Part shown: in pieces, positions 27,046 to 35,833 of the stretch | Numbering within the stretch: position 1 is the first letter of the stretch | How the letters are laid out: the number at the start of each line of letters is the position of its first letter | Source of the DNA: Myxococcales bacterium | Lineage (GTDB): Bacteria > Myxococcota > Bradymonadia > UBA7976 > UBA1532 | Length of the DNA: 64,000 nt | Assembly (NCBI GenBank): GCA_020633515.1 | Contig: JACKDM010000015.1 | Coordinates: 1 to 64,000 of the forward strand | Reading direction: 5' to 3' | Notes under the pieces: generated by a model | What the model was told of the DNA's origin: nothing | Seen by the model: the letters and a program-made list of their open reading frames with translations, nothing else | The model's database searches: none | Position numbers and translations under genes: made by a program

Positions 27046-28674
27046 ATGCGCCGCCTCGCCCCGCTCGCGCTCGTCGCCCTCGCGCTCACCCCCGCCCGCG
27101 CCGCGACCCCCGCCGCCCGCTTCACCGCCGACCCCCCGCCCCGCCTCGTCGTCGTGCTCGTCGTCGACCAGCTCCGCGCCGACTACCTCGGCCGCTTCCG
27201 CGCCACCCTCGGCGACGACGGCATCGGCGAGCTCCTCACCCGCGGCGCGTGGTACCCCTACGCCGAATACGACATCATCCAAGCCATGACCGGCCCCGGC
27301 CACGCCACGCTGGCGACCGGCACCTGGCCCGCCCATCATGGCATCGTGCTCAACTACTGGGCCGACCGCGCCACCGGCAGCAAGGTCTACTGCGCCGAAG
27401 ACCCCGCCCACGCGCTCCTCGGCGCCGCCACCGTCGCCCACGCCGGCAGCGGCCCCCGCCACCTCCTCGCCCCCACCCTCGGCGACGCGCTCAAGAACAG
27501 CGGCCAGCCCTCGCGGGTCGTCGCCGTCGCCATGAAGGACCGCGCCGCCATCCTCATGGGCGGCCACCGCGCCGACGACGTCGTCTGGTTCGACGACCTC
27601 GCGCTCCGCTGGCTCACCAGCCGCTTCTACCGCCCCGACGGCGAGCGCCTGCCCTGGGTCGATCCCATCGAGGCCGCGCTCACGCGGCGCCGCGGCGAAG
27701 TCATCGAATGGCAGATCGGCCCCGGCGGCAGCGGCATGAGCGACGACGGCCCGGCCACCTTCAACAGCCGCCACGTCCTCGGCGAAGACCGCGACGCCGT
27801 CGAGGGCCCGCTCGGCCCCCGCCTCGTCGTCGACGCCGCGCTCGCCGCCGCCGCCGCCCATCAGCTCGGCGACGACGAGACCCCCGACCTGCTCTGGATC
27901 AGCTTCTCCACCTTCGACCGCGTCGGCCACGACGCCGGCCCCAACGACCGCCGCATGGAGGCGCTGCTCGAAGCGCTCGACGCCGAGATCGCCCGCCTCC
28001 TCGACGCCCTCGCCGCCCGCGTGCCCGGCGGCCGCGACGCGCTCACCGTCGTGCTGACCGGCGACCACGGCGTCGGCCCCACCCCCGAGTACGCCGCCCG
28101 CCACCGCCTCCCCGCCGGCCGCCTCGACTTCGACGCCGTCGAGCGCGACGCCGAGCAGACCCTCGCCCAGCGCTTCGGCGCCCCGCCCGGCGGCGGCAGG
28201 TGGGTCCGCGGCTTCCGCGAGCTCAACCTCTACCTCACCCCCCACGCCACCGCCGAGCACCGCGCCGCCGCCGCCACCTGGCTCGCGACCCTGCCCTCGG
28301 TGCGCTACGCCGTCACCCGCGAAGCCATCGAAGACAACCGCCTCCCCCCGCCGCCGCTCGACCGCCGGATCCGCCACCAGTTCGACCCCGAGCGCAGCGG
28401 CGATGTCATGCTCGTGCTGCGCCCCTATCACATCTATGCCTATGGCAAGGCCAGCCATCTCACCGGCTATGCCTACGACCGCTACGTGCCGCTCGTGCTC
28501 ATGGGGCGCCCGTTCCGCCCCGGCCTGCGCCCCGAGCCCGCGCAGATCATCGACGTCGCGCCGACCCTCTCGTTCGTGCTCGGCATCCAGCCGCCCGCCA
28601 TGAGCGAAGGCCGCGTGCTCGCCGAGGCGCTGCGCCTCGACGCTGGTGCGACGCCCGCAAAGCGCATAGAGTGA
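27046..28674 (+). CDS. PafA-like alkaline phosphatase family protein
   Basis: A 542-residue exported metallophosphatase, close to PafA in length. It has a signal peptide (MRRLAPLALVALALTPARA), the first metal motif VVLVVDQLRADYL and the nucleophile region AMTGPGHATLATGTWPAHHG, in which the first Thr (about residue 81) is the expected catalytic residue. Further metal ligands are in DRVGHDAGPND, LTGDHGVGPTPE and near HHITG-like segments further on. It should hydrolyse phosphate monoesters in the periplasm. ATG 27046 follows GGAGA; the hydrophobic leader supports it over earlier starts. Codons near 28.4 kb are T-rich, unlike the rest. Confidence 0.88.
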   Translation: MRRLAPLALVALALTPARAATPAARFTADPPPRLVVVLVVDQLRADYLGRFRATLGDDGIGELLTRGAWYPYAEYDIIQAMTGPGHATLATGTWPAHHGIVLNYWADRATGSKVYCAEDPAHALLGAATVAHAGSGPRHLLAPTLGDALKNSGQPSRVVAVAMKDRAAILMGGHRADDVVWFDDLALRWLTSRFYRPDGERLPWVDPIEAALTRRRGEVIEWQIGPGGSGMSDDGPATFNSRHVLGEDRDAVEGPLGPRLVVDAALAAAAAHQLGDDETPDLLWISFSTFDRVGHDAGPNDRRMEALLEALDAEIARLLDALAARVPGGRDALTVVLTGDHGVGPTPEYAARHRLPAGRLDFDAVERDAEQTLAQRFGAPPGGGRWVRGFRELNLYLTPHATAEHRAAAATWLATLPSVRYAVTREAIEDNRLPPPPLDRRIRHQFDPERSGDVMLVLRPYHIYAYGKASHLTGYAYDRYVPLVLMGRPFRPGLRPEPAQIIDVAPTLSFVLGIQPPAMSEGRVLAEALRLDAGATPAKRIE

Positions 28675-28697
28675 CCGCATCCTGGAGGAGGAGACCC

Positions 28698-29045
28698 ATG
28701 CGCATCGCCCCGGCGACACTCTCTCTCGGCACGCTGCTCCTGTTCAGCGCCGCCGCCCACGCCGATGTCATCGACCCCACCGAAGACGCCTGCCGCGACA
28801 AGAGCCGCGGCGACGCCTGCGCCGCCGATGGCAAGAGCGGCACCTGCCAGCCCGACCGCTGCTGCCGCCTCGACTACAGCAATGGCACCCCGCCCGGCGA
28901 GGTCTGCGAAGACTGCCTCACCTGCAAGCCCGGCGGCGACGACGACGGCTGCGTCGCGAGCCCCGGCACCCCCGGCGGCGCCGGCGCCGTCGCCTTCCTC
29001 GCCGGCCTCGCGCTCGCCATCGGGCTCCGCCGCAGCCGCCGTTGA
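28698..29045 (+). CDS. Small Cys-rich protein with MYXO-CTERM-like sorting end
   Basis: A 115-residue exported protein: signal peptide to about 24 (MRIAPATLSLGTLLLFSAAAHA), a 60-residue Cys-rich body (CRDKSRGDAC, CCRLDY, CEDCLTC), and a C-terminus with a Cys, a Gly/Pro stretch, one hydrophobic helix (AVAFLAGLALAIGLRR) and a basic end SRR. The end fits MYXO-CTERM, the proposed myxobacterial sorting signal in which a protease (myxosortase) cuts near the Cys before surface anchoring. GGAGGAGGA precedes the start. The next gene overlaps it by 4 bp. Confidence 0.78.
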   Translation: MRIAPATLSLGTLLLFSAAAHADVIDPTEDACRDKSRGDACAADGKSGTCQPDRCCRLDYSNGTPPGEVCEDCLTCKPGGDDDGCVASPGTPGGAGAVAFLAGLALAIGLRRSRR

Positions 29046-30049
29046 TCGCGCTCGCGGTCGCCGCCGCGCTGCTCCTCGCCGCGCTCTGCGTCGCGCTCCC
29101 GCTCGCCGTCTACGCCACCACCCTCGCCGCGCTCGGCCTCCCCCACGTCCTCGCCGAGCTGCGCTACGTCGCCCGCCGCTTCGGCGGCCGCTGGCCCCGC
29201 CGCGCCGTCGCCGCCACCCTCACGCTCCTCGCCGCCATCGTCGCGCTCCGCGTCGCCGCGCTCACCGAAGCGCTCCCCGCCGGCTTCACCCGCCCCGTCG
29301 AGCTGACCCTCGTCGCCGCGCTCGCCGCGCTCACCCTGCCCGCGCTCTGGCGCCGCGCCCCCGTCCGCGCGCTCCTCGGCGGCGCCCTCATCGCCGCCGT
29401 CGCCTGGGGCGCCGCCGCCGCGCCCATCACCGCCGCCGTCGTCCTCGCCGGCCTGCACAACCTCACCCCGCTCGGCTTCATCGCCGAGGCCGCCCCCCAC
29501 CGCCGCCGCGCGCTCGCCCTCGCCGCGCTCGCCTTCGTCGCGCTCCCGCTCCTCATCGCCAGCGGCCTGCCCTCCGCCGCGCTCGCCGCGCTCGGATCAC
29601 TCGCCCCCGAGTGGAGCCCGCTCCCCGCCGGCCCGCTCGCCGCCCACCTCGGCGTCTACCTGCCCGCCGCCGCCCACGCCGAACCCTGGGCGCTGCACGC
29701 CTTCAGCGCCTTCGTCTTCTTGCAGTGCGCCCACTACGCCGCCGTCTTGCACGCCCTGCCTCGCCTCGCCGGCGACCCGCGCCCCACCCGCCGCCGCCTC
29801 GGCGCCGCGCTCGCTCTCATCGGCGCGCTCACCCTCGCCGCCTTCGCCCGCGACTTCACCGGCAGCCGCGCCCTCTACGGCGTCATCGCCGCCGTGCACG
29901 CCTGGATCGAGGTCCCCGTCCTGCTCGCCGCGCTGCTCGCCGCTCACAGCAGCCGAAACACCAGCCACCCGAGCCCGAACGAGACCCCGTTCGCCCACGC
30001 CGACAGCCCGATCGCCCGTCCCCACGGCAGCGGCGCCAGCGCCCGATAG
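29042..30049 (+). CDS. Polytopic membrane protein coupled to the MYXO-CTERM-like gene
   Basis: A 335-residue membrane protein with about eight hydrophobic helices. TTG 29042 lies in TTGA, shared with the stop of the previous gene, which supports coupling. Conserved-looking polar motifs within helices are GLPHVLAELRY (near residue 31), GLHNLTPLGFIAE (near 140) and FLQCAHYAAVLHALPRL (near 225); the His residues could bind metal or be catalytic. The last 35 residues lie over the convergent gene and look like read-through. I do not recognise the family. Brp/Blh-like enzymes are one alternative, a membrane protease another. Confidence 0.65.
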   Translation: MIALAVAAALLLAALCVALPLAVYATTLAALGLPHVLAELRYVARRFGGRWPRRAVAATLTLLAAIVALRVAALTEALPAGFTRPVELTLVAALAALTLPALWRRAPVRALLGGALIAAVAWGAAAAPITAAVVLAGLHNLTPLGFIAEAAPHRRRALALAALAFVALPLLIASGLPSAALAALGSLAPEWSPLPAGPLAAHLGVYLPAAAHAEPWALHAFSAFVFLQCAHYAAVLHALPRLAGDPRPTRRRLGAALALIGALTLAAFARDFTGSRALYGVIAAVHAWIEVPVLLAALLAAHSSRNTSHPSPNETPFAHADSPIARPHGSGASAR

Positions 30050-30288
30050 AGCACCGCCTCCGCCGCGATCACCGCGCCCTCGACCACCGCGATCCGCGGC
30101 CACATCGCCAGCGATCCCATCAGCGCCCCGTTCGCCCACCACGCGAACGGATGCGTCAGCAGCGACGCACACCCCGCCACCACCAGCAGCCGCAGCGGCC
30201 CCGGACGCCCGCCCATCCGCCCATGCCACAGCAGGACGGCGATCGCTTCGAACAACAAGGTCAGCCCGAGGGCGGTGGTCTGCGACAT
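29944..30288 (-). CDS. Small membrane protein (three or four helices)
   Basis: A 114-residue hydrophobic protein starting MSQTTALGLTLLFEAIAVLL, with helices near 3-20, 33-55, 62-85 and 92-113. His and Trp residues lie in HGRMGGRPGP and THPFAWWAN. There is no recognised family; similar tiny proteins are found in myxobacterial genomes without known role. The last 35 codons overlap tail to tail with the membrane protein gene on the plus strand. Confidence 0.65.
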   Translation of the reverse strand: MSQTTALGLTLLFEAIAVLLWHGRMGGRPGPLRLLVVAGCASLLTHPFAWWANGALMGSLAMWPRIAVVEGAVIAAEAVLYRALAPLPWGRAIGLSAWANGVSFGLGWLVFRLL

Positions 30289-30392
30289 GCGCGGCGGTAT
30301 AACACACCGCGCCGACCGCTACTCCTGCGTCGTCGGCGTCAGCTTCTGCCGCCAGCCGATATCCGGCGCACTGGGGGCACCGTCAGTCGATC

Positions 30393-30536
30393 AGTCGGCC
30401 ATTCGGACGCGGTCTCGCCAGCCGAGGGCGGCTTTCGTCCTCGGCCACTCCTCGCCATACCTCGGGGTATGGCTGCGTCGTTGCCTGCGGGCGCGCTCGC
30501 CCTCGGCTGGCGATCCCACGCCCTCGGTGACCGACT
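30393..30536. repeat. 144-bp nested inverted-repeat element
   Basis: Three nested pairs of arms are exact inverse complements: AGTCGG (30393) with CCGACT (30531), CGCCAGCCGAGGGCG (30416) with CGCCCTCGGCTGGCG (30498), and GCCATACC (30454) with GGTATGGC (30466). The outer end abuts the stop codon (TTA on the plus strand, 30536-30538) of the following minus-strand gene. It has no reading frame of interest. It could be a REP/BIME- or MITE-like repeat, a strong terminator or an RNA. Confidence 0.8.
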
Positions 30537-31126
30537 TACTCCTTCCGGTGCCCTGCCCGCTCCGCGACCAGCACCGGCACGCCCTGCGTATAACCGCCCG
30601 TGTCATAACCATGCCCCGCCAGCCGCCGATCGTCCCACGCCAGCAGCTCCACCCGCCCCCGCACCTCGACCGTGTCGCCGAGCTGCACCGCGCCCACCCC
30701 CTCGGCGCCCATCACCAGCACCTCGTCGGGGAGCTGCGGATCGGTGTCTTCGATCACGAACGGCCGCCCCGCCTGCACGTCGCGCTCCGCGATCCCGAGC
30801 ACGGTCACCGTATGCCCCGCGTACCGCGCCGGGTGGCTCGTCAGCTCGTCGAGGGTCACGTCACCCACCGACTGCACCACCGCCGTCGGATAGTCATAGG
30901 CATTGCCGATGTATGACTCGGTGTCGGTGTCATACGCCAGCGCCAGCCCCGCCGCGAGCAGGCCGCCCGCCACGCACGCCGCGATCGCGACGTTGGCCTG
31001 CCGCGCGCGCTTGCGCTCGACCTTCGAGCCGCGGTAGCCCGGCGGCGGCGGCGGTGGCTGCATCGCCGGATGCGCCGGCGGCGGATCATCGATGGGAGAG
31101 ACGCGAGGGTCACGCGGCATCACCAT
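30536..31126 (-). CDS. Membrane-anchored protein with probable OB-fold domain
   Basis: ATG 31126, six to seven bases after AAGGAG, gives a 195-residue protein. It has a short Pro-rich cytoplasmic start (VSPIDDPPPAH, a run of Pro), a basic patch RGSKVERKRARQ, and one membrane helix (ANVAIAACVAGGLLAAGLALAYD). The outer part (about 95-170) has the strand pattern of an OB fold, VTLDELTSHPARYAGHTVTV and DTVEVRGRVEL. Such domains bind nucleic acid or oligosaccharide; the role is unknown. The TAA stop is at the edge of the palindromic element. Confidence 0.72.
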   Translation of the reverse strand: MVMPRDPRVSPIDDPPPAHPAMQPPPPPPGYRGSKVERKRARQANVAIAACVAGGLLAAGLALAYDTDTESYIGNAYDYPTAVVQSVGDVTLDELTSHPARYAGHTVTVLGIAERDVQAGRPFVIEDTDPQLPDEVLVMGAEGVGAVQLGDTVEVRGRVELLAWDDRRLAGHGYDTGGYTQGVPVLVAERAGHRKE

Positions 31127-31252
31127 GGGAGGCTCCTTTCGCTCGTGATGCCACCCCCGGTTTGCATCACCCGTTCCACCCCCGGTGCGCTCGCCCCCAT
31201 GCCCTGCTGACACGCGGCACGCTGCCTCGCCCGCCGCGCCCGCCGAGGCAAC

Positions 31253-32950
31253 TCACCGCGCCGGCGACCGCCGACACCGCCCCGCCTCGCACATGAAGAA
31301 CGGCCGCGAAGCCCGCGCCGGATCATCACACGCCACCAGCGCCCCGCAGTCGAGGTCATCGTCGCACGCCACCTCGGCGCACATCCCGAACGCCGCGTCG
31401 CAGAACTCGTAGGTCCCCGCGCAGGTCTGGTTGAAGCACCCCTCGACGCACATCACATCGTCGCCCATGCCCGGCGGCGGCGCCACCAGCCCCTCACACG
31501 GCGTCGACCCGAAGCCCCCGATCGGCGCCCGATCCAGCGCCGCCAGCGTCTCCGGCCCGATCCGCCCATCGGCCGGGATCGGCTCATCCGGCCGGTTGTG
31601 GTTCCACAACACCTGAAACGCAAAGGCGTTGATCGGCCGCAGATCGGCCCCCGCCGCGAACACCCACCGCGCGCCCGTCGCCACGAAGCCCGCCTCGGCC
31701 ATCGCCCGCTGCACCGCCGGATCCATCGCGTCCGCCGCCGCCAGCTCCACCGCCCGCCCGGCCGCGTGCGGGCTCACGCTCGGGAACGGCACCGCCCCCG
31801 GACAGCTCAGGTTGCCCTGCGCGCTGTGCAGGTACCACACGAGCCCCACGTCGCGCCCGCCCCACGCCACGGCCAGCGGCCGATCCACCTCCGCCGACAC
31901 GCTCACCAGCGCGTCGTGCGTCGCCCGCTCCAACCACTCCGGCTTCGGCGGCCCCGCGATCGCGAGGCAGCCCGCGTCCCCGCACGGCGCGATCGTCGCC
32001 ACCGCCTCCGGCGCCGCGCAGGCCATCACCGCCGCGATCTCCGCGCCCAACCCCTCGACGAGCGGCACCGGCACCTCACACCCCCGCCACGCCGCCTGCG
32101 CCACCGTCGGCCCCCCGAACATCGGCGGATCCGGCGGCGCCACGCCCCCATCACACAGCCCCGTCGCGAACCCCCCGATGATCGCGTCGCCGAGCGCCAC
32201 CTCGGTCGCCGCGTCGAACTCGCCCGTCAGCGGCAGCGGATCATCCGGCCGATTGCGGTTGTGCAGCGCCTGGAACGCAAACAGCGACAGCCGCGCGAGC
32301 CCCACGTCCTCGGCGAGCACATAGTCGAAGTGCGGCCGATCGGTCGGCAGGTTGTCCTCCCAGCCTTGCGCCCGCATCAGCGGCGACCAGTAAGCCGGCT
32401 CCTCCAGATCGACCGAGAGCCCGTTCTGATGGTTCGACAGCCCCGGCGGCGCCGCGAAGTCACAGCCCTTGAGCGTCCACAGGTAGAAGAGGTGCTGCAC
32501 CGCGACATCACGATACGCCCACCGGATCACCATCTCCCGATCGCCGCTCGCCGCCGCCGCGATCAGATCATCGACCCCCCGCGCGTCGACCAGCGGCGGC
32601 CGGATCGGATCGAGCATCCGCCAGTTCCCCGGCGGCAGCTCCCCGAGCGTGCCCGCCCGCACGCAGTCGATCGCCGCCACGAGCTGCCGCGAGAGCCCGT
32701 CGAGCAGCTCGGGCGGGGTGGGATCGCCCGCCGTGAAGCAGGTCCCGGCGGCGTACTCGGCGATCGACAGCTCCTCGACCGGGATCGGCGGCGGCCCCAT
32801 ATCGGGCGCCCCGCCCATGCCGCCCTCGCCGCCCATGCCGCCCATGCCCATGTCCGCGCCCGGCCGATCATCCGGCGCGTCGTCGTCGTCGCAAGCGATG
32901 AAGGCCAGCGCGGCGAGCGCGCAGCAGAGCAGGCGGGAGCGGAACATCAT
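31253..32950 (-). CDS. Lipoprotein with two tandem M15-like plus peptidoglycan-binding-like units
   Basis: A 565-residue lipoprotein (lipobox FIAC, then Asp- and GMGG-rich tether to about 50). Two similar halves follow. The first has an M15-type site SNHQNGLSVDLEE and RPHFDYV, then a PG_binding_1-like segment LSLFAFQALHNRNRPDDPLPL. The second has SPHAAGRAVEL and ARWVFA, where the Asp has become Glu and the late His is absent, then INAFAFQVLWNHNRPDEPIPA. A Cys-rich tail ends the protein. The first half may be an active cell-wall peptidase; the second looks degenerate, perhaps a wall-binding copy. The start may be at 32950 or 32947. Confidence 0.78.
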   Translation of the reverse strand: MMFRSRLLCCALAALAFIACDDDDAPDDRPGADMGMGGMGGEGGMGGAPDMGPPPIPVEELSIAEYAAGTCFTAGDPTPPELLDGLSRQLVAAIDCVRAGTLGELPPGNWRMLDPIRPPLVDARGVDDLIAAAASGDREMVIRWAYRDVAVQHLFYLWTLKGCDFAAPPGLSNHQNGLSVDLEEPAYWSPLMRAQGWEDNLPTDRPHFDYVLAEDVGLARLSLFAFQALHNRNRPDDPLPLTGEFDAATEVALGDAIIGGFATGLCDGGVAPPDPPMFGGPTVAQAAWRGCEVPVPLVEGLGAEIAAVMACAAPEAVATIAPCGDAGCLAIAGPPKPEWLERATHDALVSVSAEVDRPLAVAWGGRDVGLVWYLHSAQGNLSCPGAVPFPSVSPHAAGRAVELAAADAMDPAVQRAMAEAGFVATGARWVFAAGADLRPINAFAFQVLWNHNRPDEPIPADGRIGPETLAALDRAPIGGFGSTPCEGLVAPPPGMGDDVMCVEGCFNQTCAGTYEFCDAAFGMCAEVACDDDLDCGALVACDDPARASRPFFMCEAGRCRRSPAR

Positions 32951-33042
32951 CGAGCCTCGGCGGCGGTGGTTGGTGGGTGAAGATGCCCGCGCCCGGCGCG
33001 GCGTTCCGTGTGCGCCGGCCTCAACCGCCCCGCAGGGCGTCG

Positions 33043-33711
33043 TCACGACGGTTCATCGAGCCATCGGGGGGGCGCAATGTCGTCGTCCATCACCCAAGCG
33101 GGTTTGTCTACGATCAGTGCCTTGATGATGCGCTCCACCCACCTGTAGGGGTCAACGCCCGGCACCCGATCAGGCGAGGAGCGGCTGTGGGCGTACCGGA
33201 GCGCCCAGAGATAGCGTCGACGGTCGCGGCGGCTGTTAGGCCACGGTCTCAGCGCAAACCGGCCCGATGCTTCAACGAGGAAGAGGATGAGGAGGCGTCC
33301 CGTGCGCCCATTGCCGTCGCAGAAGGGATGGATCCGGAAGAACCGAACCAGTACCCGCGCACACTGACGGGCGAGCTCTGCTTGCTCGGCGCCGTGCCAG
33401 TCGAATGGCTCGATCAGTCGCTCGTGGAGTGTCCTGAGCGATGCAGCGATCGCATTTGGCTCTACCGTGATGATCTCATGCCGACCTATGTCGACGCTCC
33501 CGGCTTCGTGACGCAGGCGACCGGCATGATCGATGTCCTCGAACATCATCGCGTGGAGCTCGGTGAGGAATTCGCGGAAGCTGTCCCATCGAGACGGCGC
33601 ACCGCGAGATCGCGAGCCGGTGGACTGTCTGCGTGACGGCAGTCGGCGGTAGGACGAGCAGCGCGGTGATGTCGCGAGAACGCGAGTGCGCGACCGCAAG
33701 CTGGCGAGCAC
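33043..33711 (-). CDS. Fic-domain protein (uncertain N-terminus)
   Basis: The Fic core is complete: FREFLTELHAMM, then RLRHEAGSVDIG, and the catalytic motif HPFCDGNGRTGR with its His, Asn and Arg residues. Fic enzymes transfer AMP or other phosphate-linked groups to proteins. The first 40 residues are Ser/Arg-rich and unlike the usual helical N-terminal region, and the only start for the frame is a GTG at 33711, so the real N-terminus may be lost to a frameshift. No antitoxin partner is visible. Codon bias is weaker than in the host genes, as in the rest of this eroded stretch. Confidence 0.72.
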   Translation of the reverse strand: MLASLRSRTRVLATSPRCSSYRRLPSRRQSTGSRSRGAPSRWDSFREFLTELHAMMFEDIDHAGRLRHEAGSVDIGRHEIITVEPNAIAASLRTLHERLIEPFDWHGAEQAELARQCARVLVRFFRIHPFCDGNGRTGRLLILFLVEASGRFALRPWPNSRRDRRRYLWALRYAHSRSSPDRVPGVDPYRWVERIIKALIVDKPAWVMDDDIAPPRWLDEPS

Positions 33712-34035
33712 CGGAGCGGGGGTGGCTGAGCTCGCTCGCGATCGAGATGAGCCGGCGTCTTGCTGCGCGAGCGCGCGAGCGCAGGGCGGAGCGCGCGGCC
33801 AAGATCCGAGTCGGCCGACGGGTCGGCGGTTTGATGGCCGCGAAGCGGCCGACGAGGGTTGATGGCCCGGCGTTGTGCCGGGGAGGGCGCTTCGGCGAGG
33901 CAGGAACGGCGCGGCGCATGGGGCGTCGGCCTCGCGGGCGGCGAGGCGCAGGCTGGCGGGAGGAGGTGTCGTGGAAGTGAAGTGACGGAGCTCGGTGAGC
34001 GCGGCGTTCGTTCTGATGCTCGGGATCCGGCTGCC
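33712..34035. other. Region with no recognised gene
   Basis: No frame here shows a convincing start, codon pattern or motif on either strand. It separates the Fic gene from the ATPase remnant and is probably decayed DNA. Confidence 0.5.
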
Positions 34036-34481
34036 TCAGGATGCTTGACTGACAGGTGCATCCACTCGAGGATGTATTCGCGGCTTCAGGTCGGCTCCTC
34101 GCGGTGATGGATCCGAGCAGGTCGCGAGGCGCATCGTCGCCCCTCGCACGGTTCGCGTTTCGAAGACGAAGGCCATTGTCGCCCGGCGCATGGAGCCAGC
34201 GTGCTGATAGGCGATGCCATCGCCTCGCGCGAACTCCACCTCCACCTCGATGGCCGGCGTCTGCTTCGGCCCATAGTGCAACATCGCCGACGCCGGCCCC
34301 TGCTCGGCGACGAAGCGACCAGCGTACCCGCGTGGATGTGGGCGAGCAGCTCGAAGGCCGTCAGCAGGTTCGACTTGCCCGCGCCATTCGGCCCGATCAG
34401 CACGGTGACCCGCCCGGCTCAGCTCGACGTCGCGCAGCGACATCAACCCCGCACCGCGAGGCGCCGCAACTCGAAGCTCAT
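34036..34481 (-). pseudogene. Remnant of an AAA (RecF/OLD-type) ATPase
   Basis: Pieces of the N-terminus of an ATP-binding protein lie in three frames. MSFELRRLAVRG starts at 34481, MSLRDVEL is in a second frame, and VLIGPNGAGKSNLLTAFELL (Walker A, about 34,340-34,400) is in a third. The second frame resumes with RFVAEQGPASAMLHYGPKQ and ends near 34,040 without Walker B. Such proteins begin with a RGLMSLRDVEL-type strand before the P-loop, so the order is right. At least three frameshifts and the missing C-terminus mark it as dead. It may have been a defence-type ATPase. Confidence 0.75.
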
Positions 34482-34559
34482 CGGGTGCTCCACGCTGGCA
34501 TGGCCGCGACCATAACGGAGCGCCGCCCGCCCGGCAATCGCCGACCACCCGCGCCCGCC

Positions 34560-35792
34560 TCACCGCCCGCCCGGCGAGTCGTGCCCGCCCGGCGGCCCCA
34601 GGCGAGCGTCAGCAGCACGGTGTCCCGCGGCCGCAGCAGCGCGGCGTAGAGCGTGCGCTCGCCGAGCGGCAGCGCGACGGGTGATCCCACCGCGGCGCCG
34701 AGGACCGCGCCGGGCGGGGGCGTCGGGCGCGAACGGCGTCGATTCGCCGCCGGGCGCGTGGTGGTGCGCGGCCTCGCGGTCGATGACGAGCGCGCGGCCG
34801 TCGGCGAGCGGGAGGGTGAGCGCGCCGGTGGCGCGGCCGTGGTCGACGAGCGCGTCGCCGCGCCAGATCGCCCAGATACCTTCTTCGCGGTACGAGGTCC
34901 CGCCGCGGCCATGCCACGCGACCGCGAGGGTGTCGCCGTCGGCGGCGGCGATGGCATGGTCGAGCTCGGTGAAGGCATGAGCGATGCCATCGGCGAGCGG
35001 GGCGGCGGCGCCGGTGGCGTCGATGACTTCGGGGCGCCGGGAGTGACCGCGCCACGGCCAGTGGTTGACGACGAGCCAGCGGTCGGTCGCGAGCGGGAGG
35101 ATCGTCGGGAAGCCGATGCCATGGATCTGCCGCGGCGGTGGCACCTCGCCGTCGTGGGGGATGGCATGGATCAGCACGCTCGACCCGCCGCCGCGGCCGG
35201 CGCTGGTGTCGCCGACGGCGAGCAGCCAGCCGCGCGCGGTGGGCACGATCGCCATCGGCGGCGCGAGGCGGTCCCAGCCGCGGCCGACGCCGGGCGGGGT
35301 GGGGAGCGTGATCGCGGGTTCGACGCGGCCGGCGGCGTCGACGCGGGCGATGGCGGGCGCGGTGAACTCGGTGTGACCCCGGCGGCCCTGATGCCACCAG
35401 ACGAGCAGCCCGCGCCCGCCGCTCACCGCGCCGAGGAGGCGGGTGTCGACGGGTGAGGCGCCCGCCGGGGTCGCCGTCGAGAGGCAGCGCACGCCGTCGC
35501 CGCTGCGGCAGATGACACAGCCCGCGGTGTCGAAGGCGAGGCAGTCGGGGGCGCAGCGGAGCTTGCCGCCGCGGTAGCCGATGCGGTCGCAGCTCTGGCC
35601 GTCGAGGTTGCGCCGGTCGCAGACCTCCGAGGGCCGCGGCGGGCTGCAGTCGCAGGGCGGGCAGGGGCGGCCGGGGATGCCACAGGGCGGGCACTCGGGG
35701 CAGCCGGGGCCGATCATGCGGCGGTCGATGCGGCCGTCACCGCAGATCCCGCCGGGGGCGAGCAGCGCGAGCGTCGTGAGCACGGTGAGCAT
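34560..35792 (-). CDS. Secreted Cys-rich protein with C-terminal frameshift
   Basis: The protein starts MLTVLTTLALLAPGG (signal peptide), then a Cys-rich region to about residue 100 (CPECPPCG, CPPCDC, CDRRNLDGQSCD). A region of about 250 residues follows with repeated W-L-x-V/A patterns that could be a beta-propeller (GWLLAVGD, RWLVVNHWPW, TLAVAWHGRG). Around 34,715 the frame turns to Arg/Ala junk. Taking one base from a C5 run restores GAVLGAAVGSPVALPLGERT and then LRPRDTVLLTLAWG, so the natural end is in the other frame, near 34,590. Function unknown. Confidence 0.7.
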   Translation of the reverse strand: MLTVLTTLALLAPGGICGDGRIDRRMIGPGCPECPPCGIPGRPCPPCDCSPPRPSEVCDRRNLDGQSCDRIGYRGGKLRCAPDCLAFDTAGCVICRSGDGVRCLSTATPAGASPVDTRLLGAVSGGRGLLVWWHQGRRGHTEFTAPAIARVDAAGRVEPAITLPTPPGVGRGWDRLAPPMAIVPTARGWLLAVGDTSAGRGGGSSVLIHAIPHDGEVPPPRQIHGIGFPTILPLATDRWLVVNHWPWRGHSRRPEVIDATGAAAPLADGIAHAFTELDHAIAAADGDTLAVAWHGRGGTSYREEGIWAIWRGDALVDHGRATGALTLPLADGRALVIDREAAHHHAPGGESTPFAPDAPARRGPRRRGGITRRAAARRAHALRRAAAAAGHRAADARLGPPGGHDSPGGR

Positions 35793-35833
35793 CGCACGTC
35801 CTCCGCGAGGCAGGTCTCACCTGCATAGCGGAC

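Noticed and set aside
33633..33980. Plus-strand gene overlapping the Fic start
   Set aside because: The product is Arg/Gly/Ala-rich without motif, and no ribosome site or codon pattern supports it.
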